Source: Planctomycetota bacterium
GTDB taxonomy: Bacteria > Planctomycetota > Phycisphaerae > WQYP01 > JAJZKY01
Length of the DNA: 7,048 nt
NCBI GenBank assembly: GCA_021803885.1
Contig: JAJZKY010000231.1
Coordinates: 1 to 7,048 of the forward strand
Reading direction: 5' to 3'
Shown here: piece after piece, positions 1-5,549 of the stretch
Numbering within the stretch: the stretch's first letter is position 1
How the letters are laid out: every line of letters begins with the position of its first letter
Notes under the pieces: model-generated
What the model was told of the DNA's origin: nothing
Seen by the model: the letters and a program-made list of their open reading frames with translations, nothing else
Database searches by the model: none
Translations under genes and position numbers: made by a program

Positions 1-12
1 GGAGGGGTGATG

Positions 13-603
13 ATGGCGCGCGACATAAGGGCGGCGGTCGTATTGTTTCTTGTTTTCGCGGTTGTGACCGGGCTTATGTATCCGCTTGCCATGACCGGCA
101 TAGGCCAGGTCCTGTTTGCGCGCCAGGCCAATGGGTCGCTGATACGCGTCCATGGGCGGGTCGTGGGATCGGCGCTCATCGGGCAATACTTCCGGGGCCC
201 AGGCATGTTCTGGAGTCGCCCGTCGGCGACTTCGCCCGTGCCCTATGATGCCGAGGCCTCGAGCGCATCAAACGTGGGCCCCGACAATCCCGTGCTGCGC
301 ATGCACGTGGCGGCGCGGGTCGCGGCGTTGCATAAGGCCGATCCGGGAGAGAGGGGGCTGGTACCGATCGATCTTGTCACCTCATCGGCCTCGGGGCTCG
401 ATCCCGACATCAGTATTGCCGCCGCCCGCTATCAGGTGGCGCGTGTGGCGCATGTCACCAAGATCCCCCGGGCGCGGTTGGATGCGCTCATAAAACGCTA
501 TACCACGCCCCGTTCGCTCGGTTTGCTCGGCGAGCCCGTGGTTAACGTGGTGCGGCTCGATCTTGCCTTATGGCAGATGCAAGGCGGCCACTTCCGGCAA
601 TGA
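13..603 (+). CDS. kdpC: KdpC, potassium-transporting ATPase subunit C
   Basis: KdpC is the small membrane-anchored subunit of the KdpFABC high-affinity potassium pump; it sits next to KdpA/KdpB in the inner membrane and supports ATP-driven K+ uptake when potassium is scarce. Residue numbers here count from the GTG at 7. One hydrophobic N-terminal segment (about 9-33) is followed by family landmarks: QANGSLI (40-46), GSALIGQYF then FWSRPSAT (54-74), a GPDNP segment (91-95), DLVTSSASGLDPDIS (122-136) and LGEPVVNVVRLDLAL near the end. About 196 residues is normal for the family. Three starts are stacked (GTG 7, ATG 10, ATG 13). The Shine-Dalgarno GGAGG at 1-5 is best spaced for ATG 13. A TGA at 8-10 overlapping the ATG at 10 could be the end of kdpB. 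No kdpD or kdpE follows. Family assignment is firm; the exact start is not. Confidence 0.96.
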   Translation: MARDIRAAVVLFLVFAVVTGLMYPLAMTGIGQVLFARQANGSLIRVHGRVVGSALIGQYFRGPGMFWSRPSATSPVPYDAEASSASNVGPDNPVLRMHVAARVAALHKADPGERGLVPIDLVTSSASGLDPDISIAAARYQVARVAHVTKIPRARLDALIKRYTTPRSLGLLGEPVVNVVRLDLALWQMQGGHFRQ

Positions 604-627
604 ACGCCGTCCGTTGGGCAGGGCCGT

Positions 628-651
628 GGCCGGCAGGGTGCGGCCTCTTTT
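628..651 (+). terminator. candidate kdpC terminator
   Basis: A perfect 5-bp stem (GGCCG at 628-632, CGGCC at 641-645) with an 8-nt loop is followed by TCTTTT, 25 nt after the kdpC stop. The position suits the end of the kdp operon, but the stem is short and the T-run is interrupted, so this is a weak call. Confidence 0.35.
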
Positions 652-1017
652 CGTGACCCTTAAACGTGGGGATCGAACGGCTGGCCACGTTCCCGGTTCC
701 TTTGATGGTAAGCGCGCCCGCCGAGCCTCTGGGGTTGCATGCCGCAATCCGTATGGCTTTACGGCCCCGATCTTGCGCTCGCGCTACCGGCCTTAGGGCC
801 GTCTCAGTGGGACGCCGGCCTCCGCGAGCGACCGCGCCCGCATAGCGGCGACCTCATGTCGGTTACCGTGGCGTCTAGCGAGAACAGCGACGCACGTGGT
901 CCACGCCGCTGCGATTCGCCCCCATGGCGCGTCTGCCAAATCCGAGAGAGGGCACACATTAAAGATCGCACGATAAGCCGCGGGGCGCGCATGAAAGGAT
1001 TGCGCGCACCATTTCCT
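652..1017. other. non-coding interval between kdpC and the convergent hydrolase gene
   Basis: No open frame here resembles a protein. The longer frames on both strands run into the hydrolase gene out of phase and are rich in Arg, Pro and Gly, as expected for chance frames in GC-rich DNA. I looked for a tRNA because of a GATCGAAC stretch near 670, but the flanking bases do not form a T-arm. A small CGGCC/GGCCG hairpin lies at about 788-802, with no T-run. Nothing else is supported. Confidence 0.5.
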
Positions 1018-1057
1018 AAAAAAGGCCTCGCGGGCCCATCAAGACCCGCGGGGCCTT
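1018..1057 (-). terminator. rho-independent terminator of the hydrolase gene
   Basis: Read on the minus strand, a 13-bp stem (1045-1057 pairing with 1022-1034, with one G-T wobble) encloses a 10-nt loop and is followed by a run of T (complement of the A-run at 1018-1023). It begins 5 nt after the stop codon of the hydrolase gene. Stem strength, T-tract and position all agree with an intrinsic terminator. It could also halt read-through arriving from kdpC, although the U-tract is on the minus-strand side. Confidence 0.85.
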
Positions 1058-1062
1058 GCCGG

Positions 1063-1779
1063 TCAGGCGAAGATCTCGGCAAAGAAGCCGAGCATCGCCT
1101 GCCAGCTCCGCTTGGCCGCCGTCGCATTGTAAGCAAACCCCTTCTCTGGTTGGTTGCCCGCGCCAGGATTAGTGAAGCTATGTACAGCGCTGCTATATTG
1201 CACGAACTGCCAGTCGGCATTCGCCTTGCGCATCTCGTCTTGGAAGGCCGCCACTTCGGCCGGTGGTACAAAGGGGTCTTCGGCGCCGTGGAGGGCTAAA
1301 ATCTTGGCCTTAAGGGTCTTCGCCGCGGCCGGGGTTTGTGTGTTCAGGCCACCATGAAAGGTGACCACACCCTTGATGTCGGCGCCGGAGCGCGCAAGCT
1401 CGAGGGCGCAGGTGCCGCCAAAGCAAAAGCCGATGGCGGCGACCCGACCGTCGCACAGCGGTTGGGCGCGTAGCGCCGTCAGCGCCGCCGTGGCCCGCTG
1501 GCGCATCAGCGCCCGATCACCCCCCCGATAGTGATTGGCATTCTCCGCCGCTTCTCCCATGGAGGTCGGCCGCTTGCCCTTGCCGAAGATATCTGCGGCA
1601 AGCGCGATGTAGCCGGCCTTGGCGAGATCATCGCACGCCGCCTTTTCATGGTCGGCCACCCCCATCCATTCGTGGAACACAAGAACGCCGGGACGTTTTT
1701 TGGGGTGGGACTGCTCTACCGCGAGGTAACCTTCAAGGGTAGTGCTGCCGTCTTTGTATTCGAACGTTGAACCGGTCAT
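1063..1779 (-). CDS. dienelactone hydrolase family protein
   Basis: Probable cytoplasmic alpha/beta hydrolase of the dienelactone hydrolase (DLH) family, which uses a Cys-His-Asp triad to hydrolyse lactones or esters. The nucleophile motif GFCFGG places Cys at 119, the acid is Asp168 in HGAEDPFVPP, and the base is His200 in VHSFTNP. Glu37 in the FHEWMG segment matches the Glu that helps activate the cysteine in the classical enzyme. At 238 residues it has the usual full length. The ATG at 1777-1779 is preceded by GGAGGG at 1786-1791 with 6-nt spacing, which supports the start. The gene stands alone, with its own candidate promoter and a strong terminator, and no aromatic-degradation genes are beside it. 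Many DLH-like proteins have unknown substrates, so a role in chlorocatechol breakdown should not be assumed. There is no signal peptide. Confidence 0.93.
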   Translation of the reverse strand: MTGSTFEYKDGSTTLEGYLAVEQSHPKKRPGVLVFHEWMGVADHEKAACDDLAKAGYIALAADIFGKGKRPTSMGEAAENANHYRGGDRALMRQRATAALTALRAQPLCDGRVAAIGFCFGGTCALELARSGADIKGVVTFHGGLNTQTPAAAKTLKAKILALHGAEDPFVPPAEVAAFQDEMRKANADWQFVQYSSAVHSFTNPGAGNQPEKGFAYNATAAKRSWQAMLGFFAEIFA

Positions 1780-1803
1780 GGATGTCCCTCCAGTGAAAAC
1801 GCC

Positions 1804-1832
1804 AGTATACCGTAGGCGCTAACCGGTGAAGA
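1804..1832 (-). promoter_or_regulatory. candidate promoter of the hydrolase gene
   Basis: On the minus strand a good -10 hexamer, TATACT (1804-1809), lies 24 nt upstream of the ATG, with a weak -35 (TCTTCA, three matches to TTGACA) 17 nt further upstream. The -10 is convincing; the -35 is poor, so an activator or another start point is possible. Confidence 0.4.
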
Positions 1833-2703
1833 GAGGCCTTCTGGTGGCACGTTGGGTTGAGCCGTAAAACTTCCCCTTATGACCTGCCCTGGCTGTCGAT
1901 AAAGTTGAGCGGCAGAAATAACGCGCCAGGGGATGGGGCGCCGGATAGGAAAATAAAAGCCGGTGGGCGGACAGCGTGCCATTACCAGTGTAAGCGGTGG
2001 CGAGCTCATGGCGAAGGGCGCCGCTCACGAGCAGGAGCTGTCGGTCCTGGCCCCGCAGCCCAGTTCAAAACAAGGGAATCCAAGGACTTTAGTGACGGGA
2101 ACGTCCGAATATCACCTGTTAGTCCGTCGTCATACGCCTCTTAAGGTACGCCATAATCGGGACTCACCCATAAAAACATTAGAGACGGGGATTAGAAACA
2201 TCTTCATCATTTCGATGGCATGGTCCGCCTCACAAAACAGAATCGTCGCCTGTAAAGCATTACGCGTTCACATGTGCCTAATAAAAAATATGACGGACCT
2301 TTCCAGCCGGATGGTCACTTAGTGCATTCATCATGCCGAAACTTTCGAACACTACATGACGGCCTGCAAACGTAAGTTCATGTGCATCACTTGTAAGACT
2401 CCATACTGTTGTGACAAAGCAAGAAACTATATGGCTAACGAAGCATCGACATAAGACTTTTCGGCCAGCTGCCTTCTGTAGAGGCTTGCCGTCAAGTGGC
2501 CGCTGCTTAACCAAAGATGACGTAAAAGCGTTGTGAGAAAGTGACTGATATAGGCCAGGTCTAGTCACCGGTTACGCTCAAAAAGTCGGCGGTCGCATCA
2601 TGCAAAACGGATATCTTGGCAGTCCGGTACGGGCCAATACGGTCGCAGCAGATTATCTTGAAGTCGAGAGCGGGTGTGACGGGGAAAGACGGCTGGCAGC
2701 GCA
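1833..2703. other. long interval without a recognisable gene
   Basis: About 0.87 kb between the hydrolase promoter and the end of vapC. Frames of 69 to 119 codons exist on both strands, but none has a recognisable domain together with a well-placed ribosome-binding site. Base composition changes within it: 1860-2080 is GC-rich, while about 2085-2600 is clearly richer in A and T than the neighbouring genes, suggesting separate origins. One short plus-strand frame (2323-2457, between stops) is Cys-rich (CKRKFMCITCKTPYCC) and might be a relic of a zinc-binding domain, but it is only about 44 codons long and has no detectable partner segments. I see no RNA gene or repeat array here. Confidence 0.5.
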
Positions 2704-3099
2704 TCATGGCCGTAGAACACTCAGACTCAGATCCTTTTCGATCGGGTCAAAGTCCCGATCAGTATGCAGCAAGCTACGCCGATTCTGGATACAAAAGGAA
2801 CCGATCATTACGTCAATGATCTTGCGCATCGTCACCAGAGCCCGGCGCAGTTTCCGATAATTCTTGGCGCTAAGAAGTGCCATTTTCTGGCCAAGCATCG
2901 GATGGAGCTCCACAGTATCTAGAAGTCTCTGCGCTTTGCGAAAGTCAGTATCGCGGCGAAATCCTTGCAAAACAGCTGTAAAAATAATATCCAAAATGAT
3001 CAAAAGTTCGCGCGACGAAAGTGGGTCGAGCAGATCCGTATGAGGACTCGCGATGCCATTGAAGTAGTCGATACAGACGCTGGTATCGACAACAATCAT
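2704..3099 (-). CDS. vapC: VapC-like PIN-domain toxin with an altered active site
   Basis: PIN-domain protein of the VapC type; such toxins are Mg2+-dependent ribonucleases that cut tRNA, rRNA or other RNA when their antitoxin is lost. The 131-residue product has the N-terminal VVDTS motif (Asp5), the ITS-like segment leading to LQGFR (44-48), KIIDVMIGSFCI with Asp96, and HTDRDFDP with Asp114 and Asp116. In relatives the residue before VLQGFR is the second acidic ligand (Glu, as in TEVLQGFR). Here it is Ala42 (codon GCT), so one of the usual four metal-binding acids is missing and activity may be reduced or lost. The start ATG overlaps the vapB stop by 4 bp (ATGA at 3096-3099), the classical translational coupling of antitoxin and toxin. 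I see no terminator after the stop. Family assignment is secure; toxicity is doubtful. Confidence 0.9.
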   Translation of the reverse strand: MIVVDTSVCIDYFNGIASPHTDLLDPLSSRELLIILDIIFTAVLQGFRRDTDFRKAQRLLDTVELHPMLGQKMALLSAKNYRKLRRALVTMRKIIDVMIGSFCIQNRRSLLHTDRDFDPIEKDLSLSVLRP

Positions 3100-3290
3100 G
3101 CATCGCGCCGCACGCGGTCGAGATCGCTGTCCCAGTGAAGCTTGCCCCGTGCCGTGCGGATCTTCTGCTGGCTTGCCATTTTTACAGAAAAGTCTAGCCC
3201 CGCTTCCACAACCTCGCGTTTGGTTTTATAGCCGATGACCTTGAGCGCTTGTGACATAAGGTTATCCCGAATGACGATGTTGGTGCGCAT
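3096..3290 (-). CDS. vapB: VapB-type antitoxin
   Basis: Antitoxin of the small VapB family (MRTNIVI start, KTKREVVEAGL core, GKLHWDSDLD tail) that binds and neutralises the neighbouring VapC and usually represses its own promoter. The N-terminal half (about residues 1-40) should form a ribbon-helix-helix DNA-binding dimer; the C-terminal tail with Trp and acidic residues is the toxin-binding part. From the ATG at 3288-3290 it is 64 residues, a typical length. A TTG 12 nt upstream is in frame, but it overlaps the Shine-Dalgarno GGAGG (3296-3300) that serves the ATG with 5-nt spacing, so the ATG is preferred and matches the family N-terminus. The gene comes first in the operon and overlaps vapC by 4 bp. 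Confidence 0.9.
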   Translation of the reverse strand: MRTNIVIRDNLMSQALKVIGYKTKREVVEAGLDFSVKMASQQKIRTARGKLHWDSDLDRVRRDA

Positions 3291-3301
3291 GGATGCCTCC
3301 A

Positions 3302-3330
3302 ATGTGTAGTGCTGGCGTAGTTATACACAT
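3302..3330. promoter_or_regulatory. candidate VapB/VapBC operator (inverted repeat)
   Basis: A perfect 7-bp inverted repeat, ATGTGTA (3302-3308) and TACACAT (3324-3330), with a 15-nt spacer overlaps the -10 element and the predicted transcription start of vapBC. Palindromes in this position are where VapB-type antitoxins and their toxin complexes bind for autorepression. The binding itself is inferred from position and family habit. Confidence 0.5.
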
Positions 3331-3348
3331 CAGAGCAGAACCCGGCAA
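3320..3348 (-). promoter_or_regulatory. vapBC promoter
   Basis: On the minus strand, -35 TTGCCG (3343-3348; four of six consensus bases) and -10 TATAAC (3320-3325; five of six) are separated by exactly 17 nt, 30 nt upstream of the vapB ATG. Transcription would begin near 3313, giving a short leader that includes the Shine-Dalgarno site. Confidence 0.6.
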
Positions 3349-3874
3349 ACTCCCTAAAAGATTCCCGCGTAACCCTGAGATAAATGGTAATCGGCAGGAG
3401 ACACGCGGCGTTGTCACTTCGTAGCGCGCATTGGGGACGTTCATTTTGAAGGGGATCGGACGAGGGTAGGGAATGGCCGTTTAGAGTTGAAAGTGTGATT
3501 TTGCCGATTTGGGAAGCGGCCGTTCAGCGCGGGTTTTCGGCTAGCGCGGGTGTCCCATCCCAATCGGTCGCCAGACCCATTCCGAGCTAGCGGCAGCAAC
3601 GGCGAAAGAAGTGCCGGTAGGGCGCGCAACCTTAGTCAGCGGGTTGTCGGCCAATGCTGCAGGTGGCGTTGGTTAAGCTTAAAGGGCTGGCGTTGGGCAG
3701 GCTTCCGGTATCGGCGCAGCACCGTGCTTGGATGACTTATTTTTTCGGCATCGTAGGGCTAGCATCCGACCCATTGTGGCCGGTTGCCGTTCGCGTCACC
3801 TTGGGCCGGTCGATCATTTGTGCGGCAGTCGCCATTCGCGTTTTCCGCGTACTTGCAGGGCGGCGATTGCCGGG
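3349..3874. other. non-coding spacer between the two divergent toxin-antitoxin modules
   Basis: No frame here looks like a real gene; the frames present (60 to 90 codons, both strands) start without ribosome-binding sites and have no family features. The part from about 3470 to 3870 holds loosely repeated motifs: GGCCGTTTAG (3475-3484) and GGCCGTTCAG (3518-3527), AGCGCGGGT twice (3526-3534 and 3543-3551), and later CCGTTCGCG and CCATTCGCG variants. This looks like degenerate intergenic repeat DNA rather than coding sequence. Confidence 0.45.
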
Positions 3875-3936
3875 ATCTTTACTATTGACATATAGTAAAG
3901 ATTCTCCTATCTTTACCTAATACTAAAAGGTAAAGA
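3875..3936. promoter_or_regulatory. four-half-site operator array
   Basis: Four copies of TCTTTAC in strictly alternating orientation lie at 3876-3882 (+), 3895-3901 (-), 3910-3916 (+) and 3930-3936 (-). Neighbouring copies form three perfect inverted repeats: an 11-bp one (ATCTTTACTAT 3875-3885 with ATAGTAAAGAT 3892-3902, spacer 6), an 8-bp one (3895-3902 with 3909-3916, spacer 6) and a 9-bp one (3910-3918 with 3928-3936, spacer 9). The array covers the -35, the -10 and the transcription start. Use by the antitoxin encoded just downstream, alone or with its toxin, is inferred from position and from the known autoregulation of such modules. Confidence 0.75.
3885..3913 (+). promoter_or_regulatory. 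promoter of the AbrB-type/PIN toxin-antitoxin operon
   Basis: A perfect consensus -35, TTGACA (3885-3890), and a -10, TATCTT (3908-3913; four of six), are spaced by 17 nt and end 32 nt before the GTG start of the antitoxin. Both hexamers are embedded in the half-site array at 3875-3936, so bound repressor would block RNA polymerase directly. Confidence 0.7.
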
Positions 3937-3945
3937 GGTCGCGCC

Positions 3946-4188
3946 GTGCCGCTGCTCAGCCTAAAACGTCAGATTACGATACCGAAAGACGTCTGTGACC
4001 GTCTCCATGTTCAACCCGGTGACGAGGTCGATATTTTCGAGCACGAAGGTCGAGTCACTCTTATCAAGAAGCGCAAGGACGCAAGCCGTGGGGTGCTCAA
4101 ACACTTGAAAGCCGATCGTCGGTGCTCCGATGAGGAGTCCTTGATCGACACCGTCGCATCGAGACGGTCGTCTTCTGCCAAAAGCTAG
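3946..4188 (+). CDS. AbrB/MazE-fold (SpoVT-type) antitoxin
   Basis: Small DNA-binding antitoxin of the AbrB/MazE swapped-hairpin fold. Residues 4-43 carry the domain: LSLKRQITIPKDVCDRL, then PGDEVDIFEHEGRVTLI. The K-R-Q-I-T-I-P run and the PGDEV turn are the diagnostic parts. The tail (about 46-80) is charged and Ser-rich at the end, likely disordered until it wraps the toxin. The GTG start at 3946 is supported by GAGG (3935-3938) with 7-nt spacing, and no upstream in-frame alternative fits. The toxin gene follows after 11 nt, so the two form one operon. The operator array directly upstream fits autorepression. AbrB-fold antitoxins paired with PIN toxins are a known combination, often also named VapB, but this protein is unrelated to the VapB at 3096-3290. 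Confidence 0.88.
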   Translation: MPLLSLKRQITIPKDVCDRLHVQPGDEVDIFEHEGRVTLIKKRKDASRGVLKHLKADRRCSDEESLIDTVASRRSSSAKS

Positions 4189-4199
4189 AGGCGCGCTGC

Positions 4200-4634
4200 G
4201 TGATCGGGATCGACACGAATGTCTTGTTGCGGTGGGTTCTGCATGACGACGAAGAACAAGCCGCGCGCGCTCGGAAGGTTTTTGAAGGCGCCGAGTCCAT
4301 ATTGATCACGGATATCGTGCTGGTTGAGACGGTATGGACCCTTAGAGGTAAGCGCTATAAAGCCACGAAGGAAGACATTCAGGCGCTCGTCATAAGTCTA
4401 CTGGAAGAGCCTAATATGGTTTTTGAAAGCAAACAGGTGATCTGGTCGGCGCTTAATGATTTTGTGGCCAATAAACCTGTGAAAATAGCCAAGGACACGA
4501 AAACCGCGGATTTGGCGGATGCGCTGATCGTAAACAAGACGAAGAGGGCGGCCAGAGACAGGCGTCTAACCTACCAGGGCACCTACACCTTCGACCGGGC
4601 CGAATTGCGGATCGATGGGACCATAAAGGCTTAA
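4200..4634 (+). CDS. vapC: PIN-domain toxin (VapC type)
   Basis: Second PIN-domain ribonuclease toxin of the window, 144 residues, from a different subfamily than the one at 2704-3099. All four acidic metal-binding positions are visible: Asp5 in IGIDTNVLLRW, Glu43 in LVETVWTL, Asp107 in ADLADALIV (with Asp104 nearby) and Asp132 in TYTFDRAE. It therefore looks catalytically competent, unlike the other VapC. The GTG start at 4200 is preceded by GAGG (4188-4191) with 8-nt spacing; this Shine-Dalgarno overlaps the antitoxin stop codon, so translation of the two genes is probably coupled. A Lys-rich stretch just before the third motif (about 92-102) is longer than in many relatives. No hairpin terminator follows. 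The target RNA cannot be read from sequence. Confidence 0.92.
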   Translation: MIGIDTNVLLRWVLHDDEEQAARARKVFEGAESILITDIVLVETVWTLRGKRYKATKEDIQALVISLLEEPNMVFESKQVIWSALNDFVANKPVKIAKDTKTADLADALIVNKTKRAARDRRLTYQGTYTFDRAELRIDGTIKA

Positions 4635-4704
4635 ATTAGGGAATAACACGCACAGATAGATTCAGAATTATGTGGTGGAGCAACGCCGGGTCCGGGTTTA
4701 TATT

Positions 4705-5111
4705 TCATGCAAGACGGGGTGAGCCACACTTTCTGCCTGAAAAAAGGAAGTCTTTATGGCGCAGGCCCGCCCGCTCAACCCAGGCGGCCGACGCGGTTCG
4801 GGTGGGTTTTGAAATCTCAAACTGGACGGGTCGCCGCGTCTCGCGCCGGAGCGCGATCGCTTGGTGTAAGAGGCTTTGCTTAAAGGGGGACATCGCCCAC
4901 GCGCAGCGCGACTAATTCACGGCCCCGCGGCTTATCGTCGGTCGATGACAAGATCAAAAAAGTGCGAGATTGTGGATTCTTGCCGCCAGTTGGGGGCAGA
5001 CGCGGACGGCCCCAATCTTCTGCGGATTCAGGGGAGGGGCGTTTTTGATGCACGATTAGCCTTTTTTCCAATGGACGAGGGACTTGCAGGTAGAAGCCGT
5101 TTTGTATACAT
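4705..5111 (-). pseudogene. degenerate tyrosine recombinase (phage integrase family), frameshifted and truncated
   Basis: Minus-strand relic of the short integrase-like recombinase family common in proteobacterial accessory DNA. The homologous segments are in order but in changing frames: ATG 5111 with AAGGAG (5120-5125) 8 nt upstream; RPLEKRLIVHQKRP (family RPW-KGKLIGQK-P) near 5085-5037; PLNPQKIGAVRV to HNLALF (family PLKPKDIWAIRIRLQL to LALFNLAID) from 5034; FDLVID near 4955; DKPRGRELVALRVGDV near 4935-4890; then IALRRETRRPVQFEI and AGLRHKDFLF from 4893 to a stop at 4705. At least four frame changes are needed, each in the same sense (one extra base, or an equivalent). The first catalytic Arg region (LRG) is retained, but the segment with the HxxR motif and the Tyr nucleophile is absent. 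It is non-functional. The plus-strand frame covering the same DNA is a shadow. Confidence 0.82.
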
Positions 5112-5487
5112 GGCGCACGCTCCTTCACAAGGTAAGAGAGGAGGGCGTTTTCTCGCCAGGCCCTGGGAGGGCGGTAAAGAGGGATTGCCGGCGGTCATTG
5201 TCAGTGTGCGGCGCTACATAGAGTGTGGTGCCTTGGTGACAAAAGGCGCGCACTTGTCGCAGATCGTGATGAGATAAATGGCTTAGTGGCGCATGATCAG
5301 CGGATGGTCCGCAAACGAGGCGGCCTGTGTCACATCACCATGGGGGCGCAAAGCGTTCAGGGTGGCGGGCGACCATAAAGATCAAGCCCCGTCTTTGAAA
5401 ATGGCGAGACGCGATGGTCGAAAGACAACCTCGTTTGTAAGAACGTTCGGTGGCGGCTCATAGCAAGTGAGGTCGGCAGATAAGCGG
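5112..5487. other. non-coding interval between the recombinase relic and the barrel gene
   Basis: Apart from the relic's ribosome-binding site (5120-5125), I find no gene, repeat or RNA signature here. The plus-strand frame ending at 5277 mostly overlaps the recombinase relic on the other strand and has no features of its own. The interval probably contains the former upstream region of the recombinase. Confidence 0.45.
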
Positions 5488-5515
5488 GGAAAGGCGCCGC
5501 CCACAAGGGGGCGGC
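5488..5515 (-). terminator. candidate terminator of the outer-membrane protein gene
   Basis: A perfect 7-bp GC stem (GCCGCCC 5496-5502, GGGCGGC 5509-5515) with a 6-nt loop lies 34 nt beyond the stop of the barrel gene. On the minus strand it is followed by GCCTTTCC, a short and interrupted T-run. A terminator is likely, but the U-tract is weak. Confidence 0.45.
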
Positions 5516-5549
5516 TTAAAGATTGGAAAGGGCTGGAAAGACGGTGGAC

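Noticed and set aside
665..690. Possible minus-strand tRNA T-arm (GATCGAAC)
   Set aside because: The flanking bases do not pair into a T-stem, and no acceptor, D or anticodon arms are present.
739..1299. Long plus-strand frame (186 codons) and a 155-codon minus-strand frame over the same area
   Set aside because: Both overlap the end of the hydrolase gene and its terminator out of phase, lack a ribosome-binding site and have a composition typical of chance frames in GC-rich DNA.
2160..2200. CRISPR-repeat-like GGGGATTAGAAAC
   Set aside because: It occurs once only; no spaced repeat copies or cas genes are seen.
1963..2322. 119-codon plus-strand frame in the gene-free interval
   Set aside because: It spans a sharp change in base composition, has no recognisable domain and no convincing start signal.
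2278..2568. 96-codon minus-strand frame starting with GTG
   Set aside because: No domain, signal peptide or ribosome-binding site, and it overlaps other equally weak frames; kept only as part of the uncharacterised interval.
3654..3920. 88-codon plus-strand frame with a hydrophobic middle
   Set aside because: It runs into the operator and promoter of the toxin-antitoxin operon, has no ribosome-binding site and lies in repetitive non-coding DNA.
4876..5277. 133-codon plus-strand frame
   Set aside because: It lies opposite the recombinase relic, whose minus-strand segments match a real protein family; this frame shows no family features.
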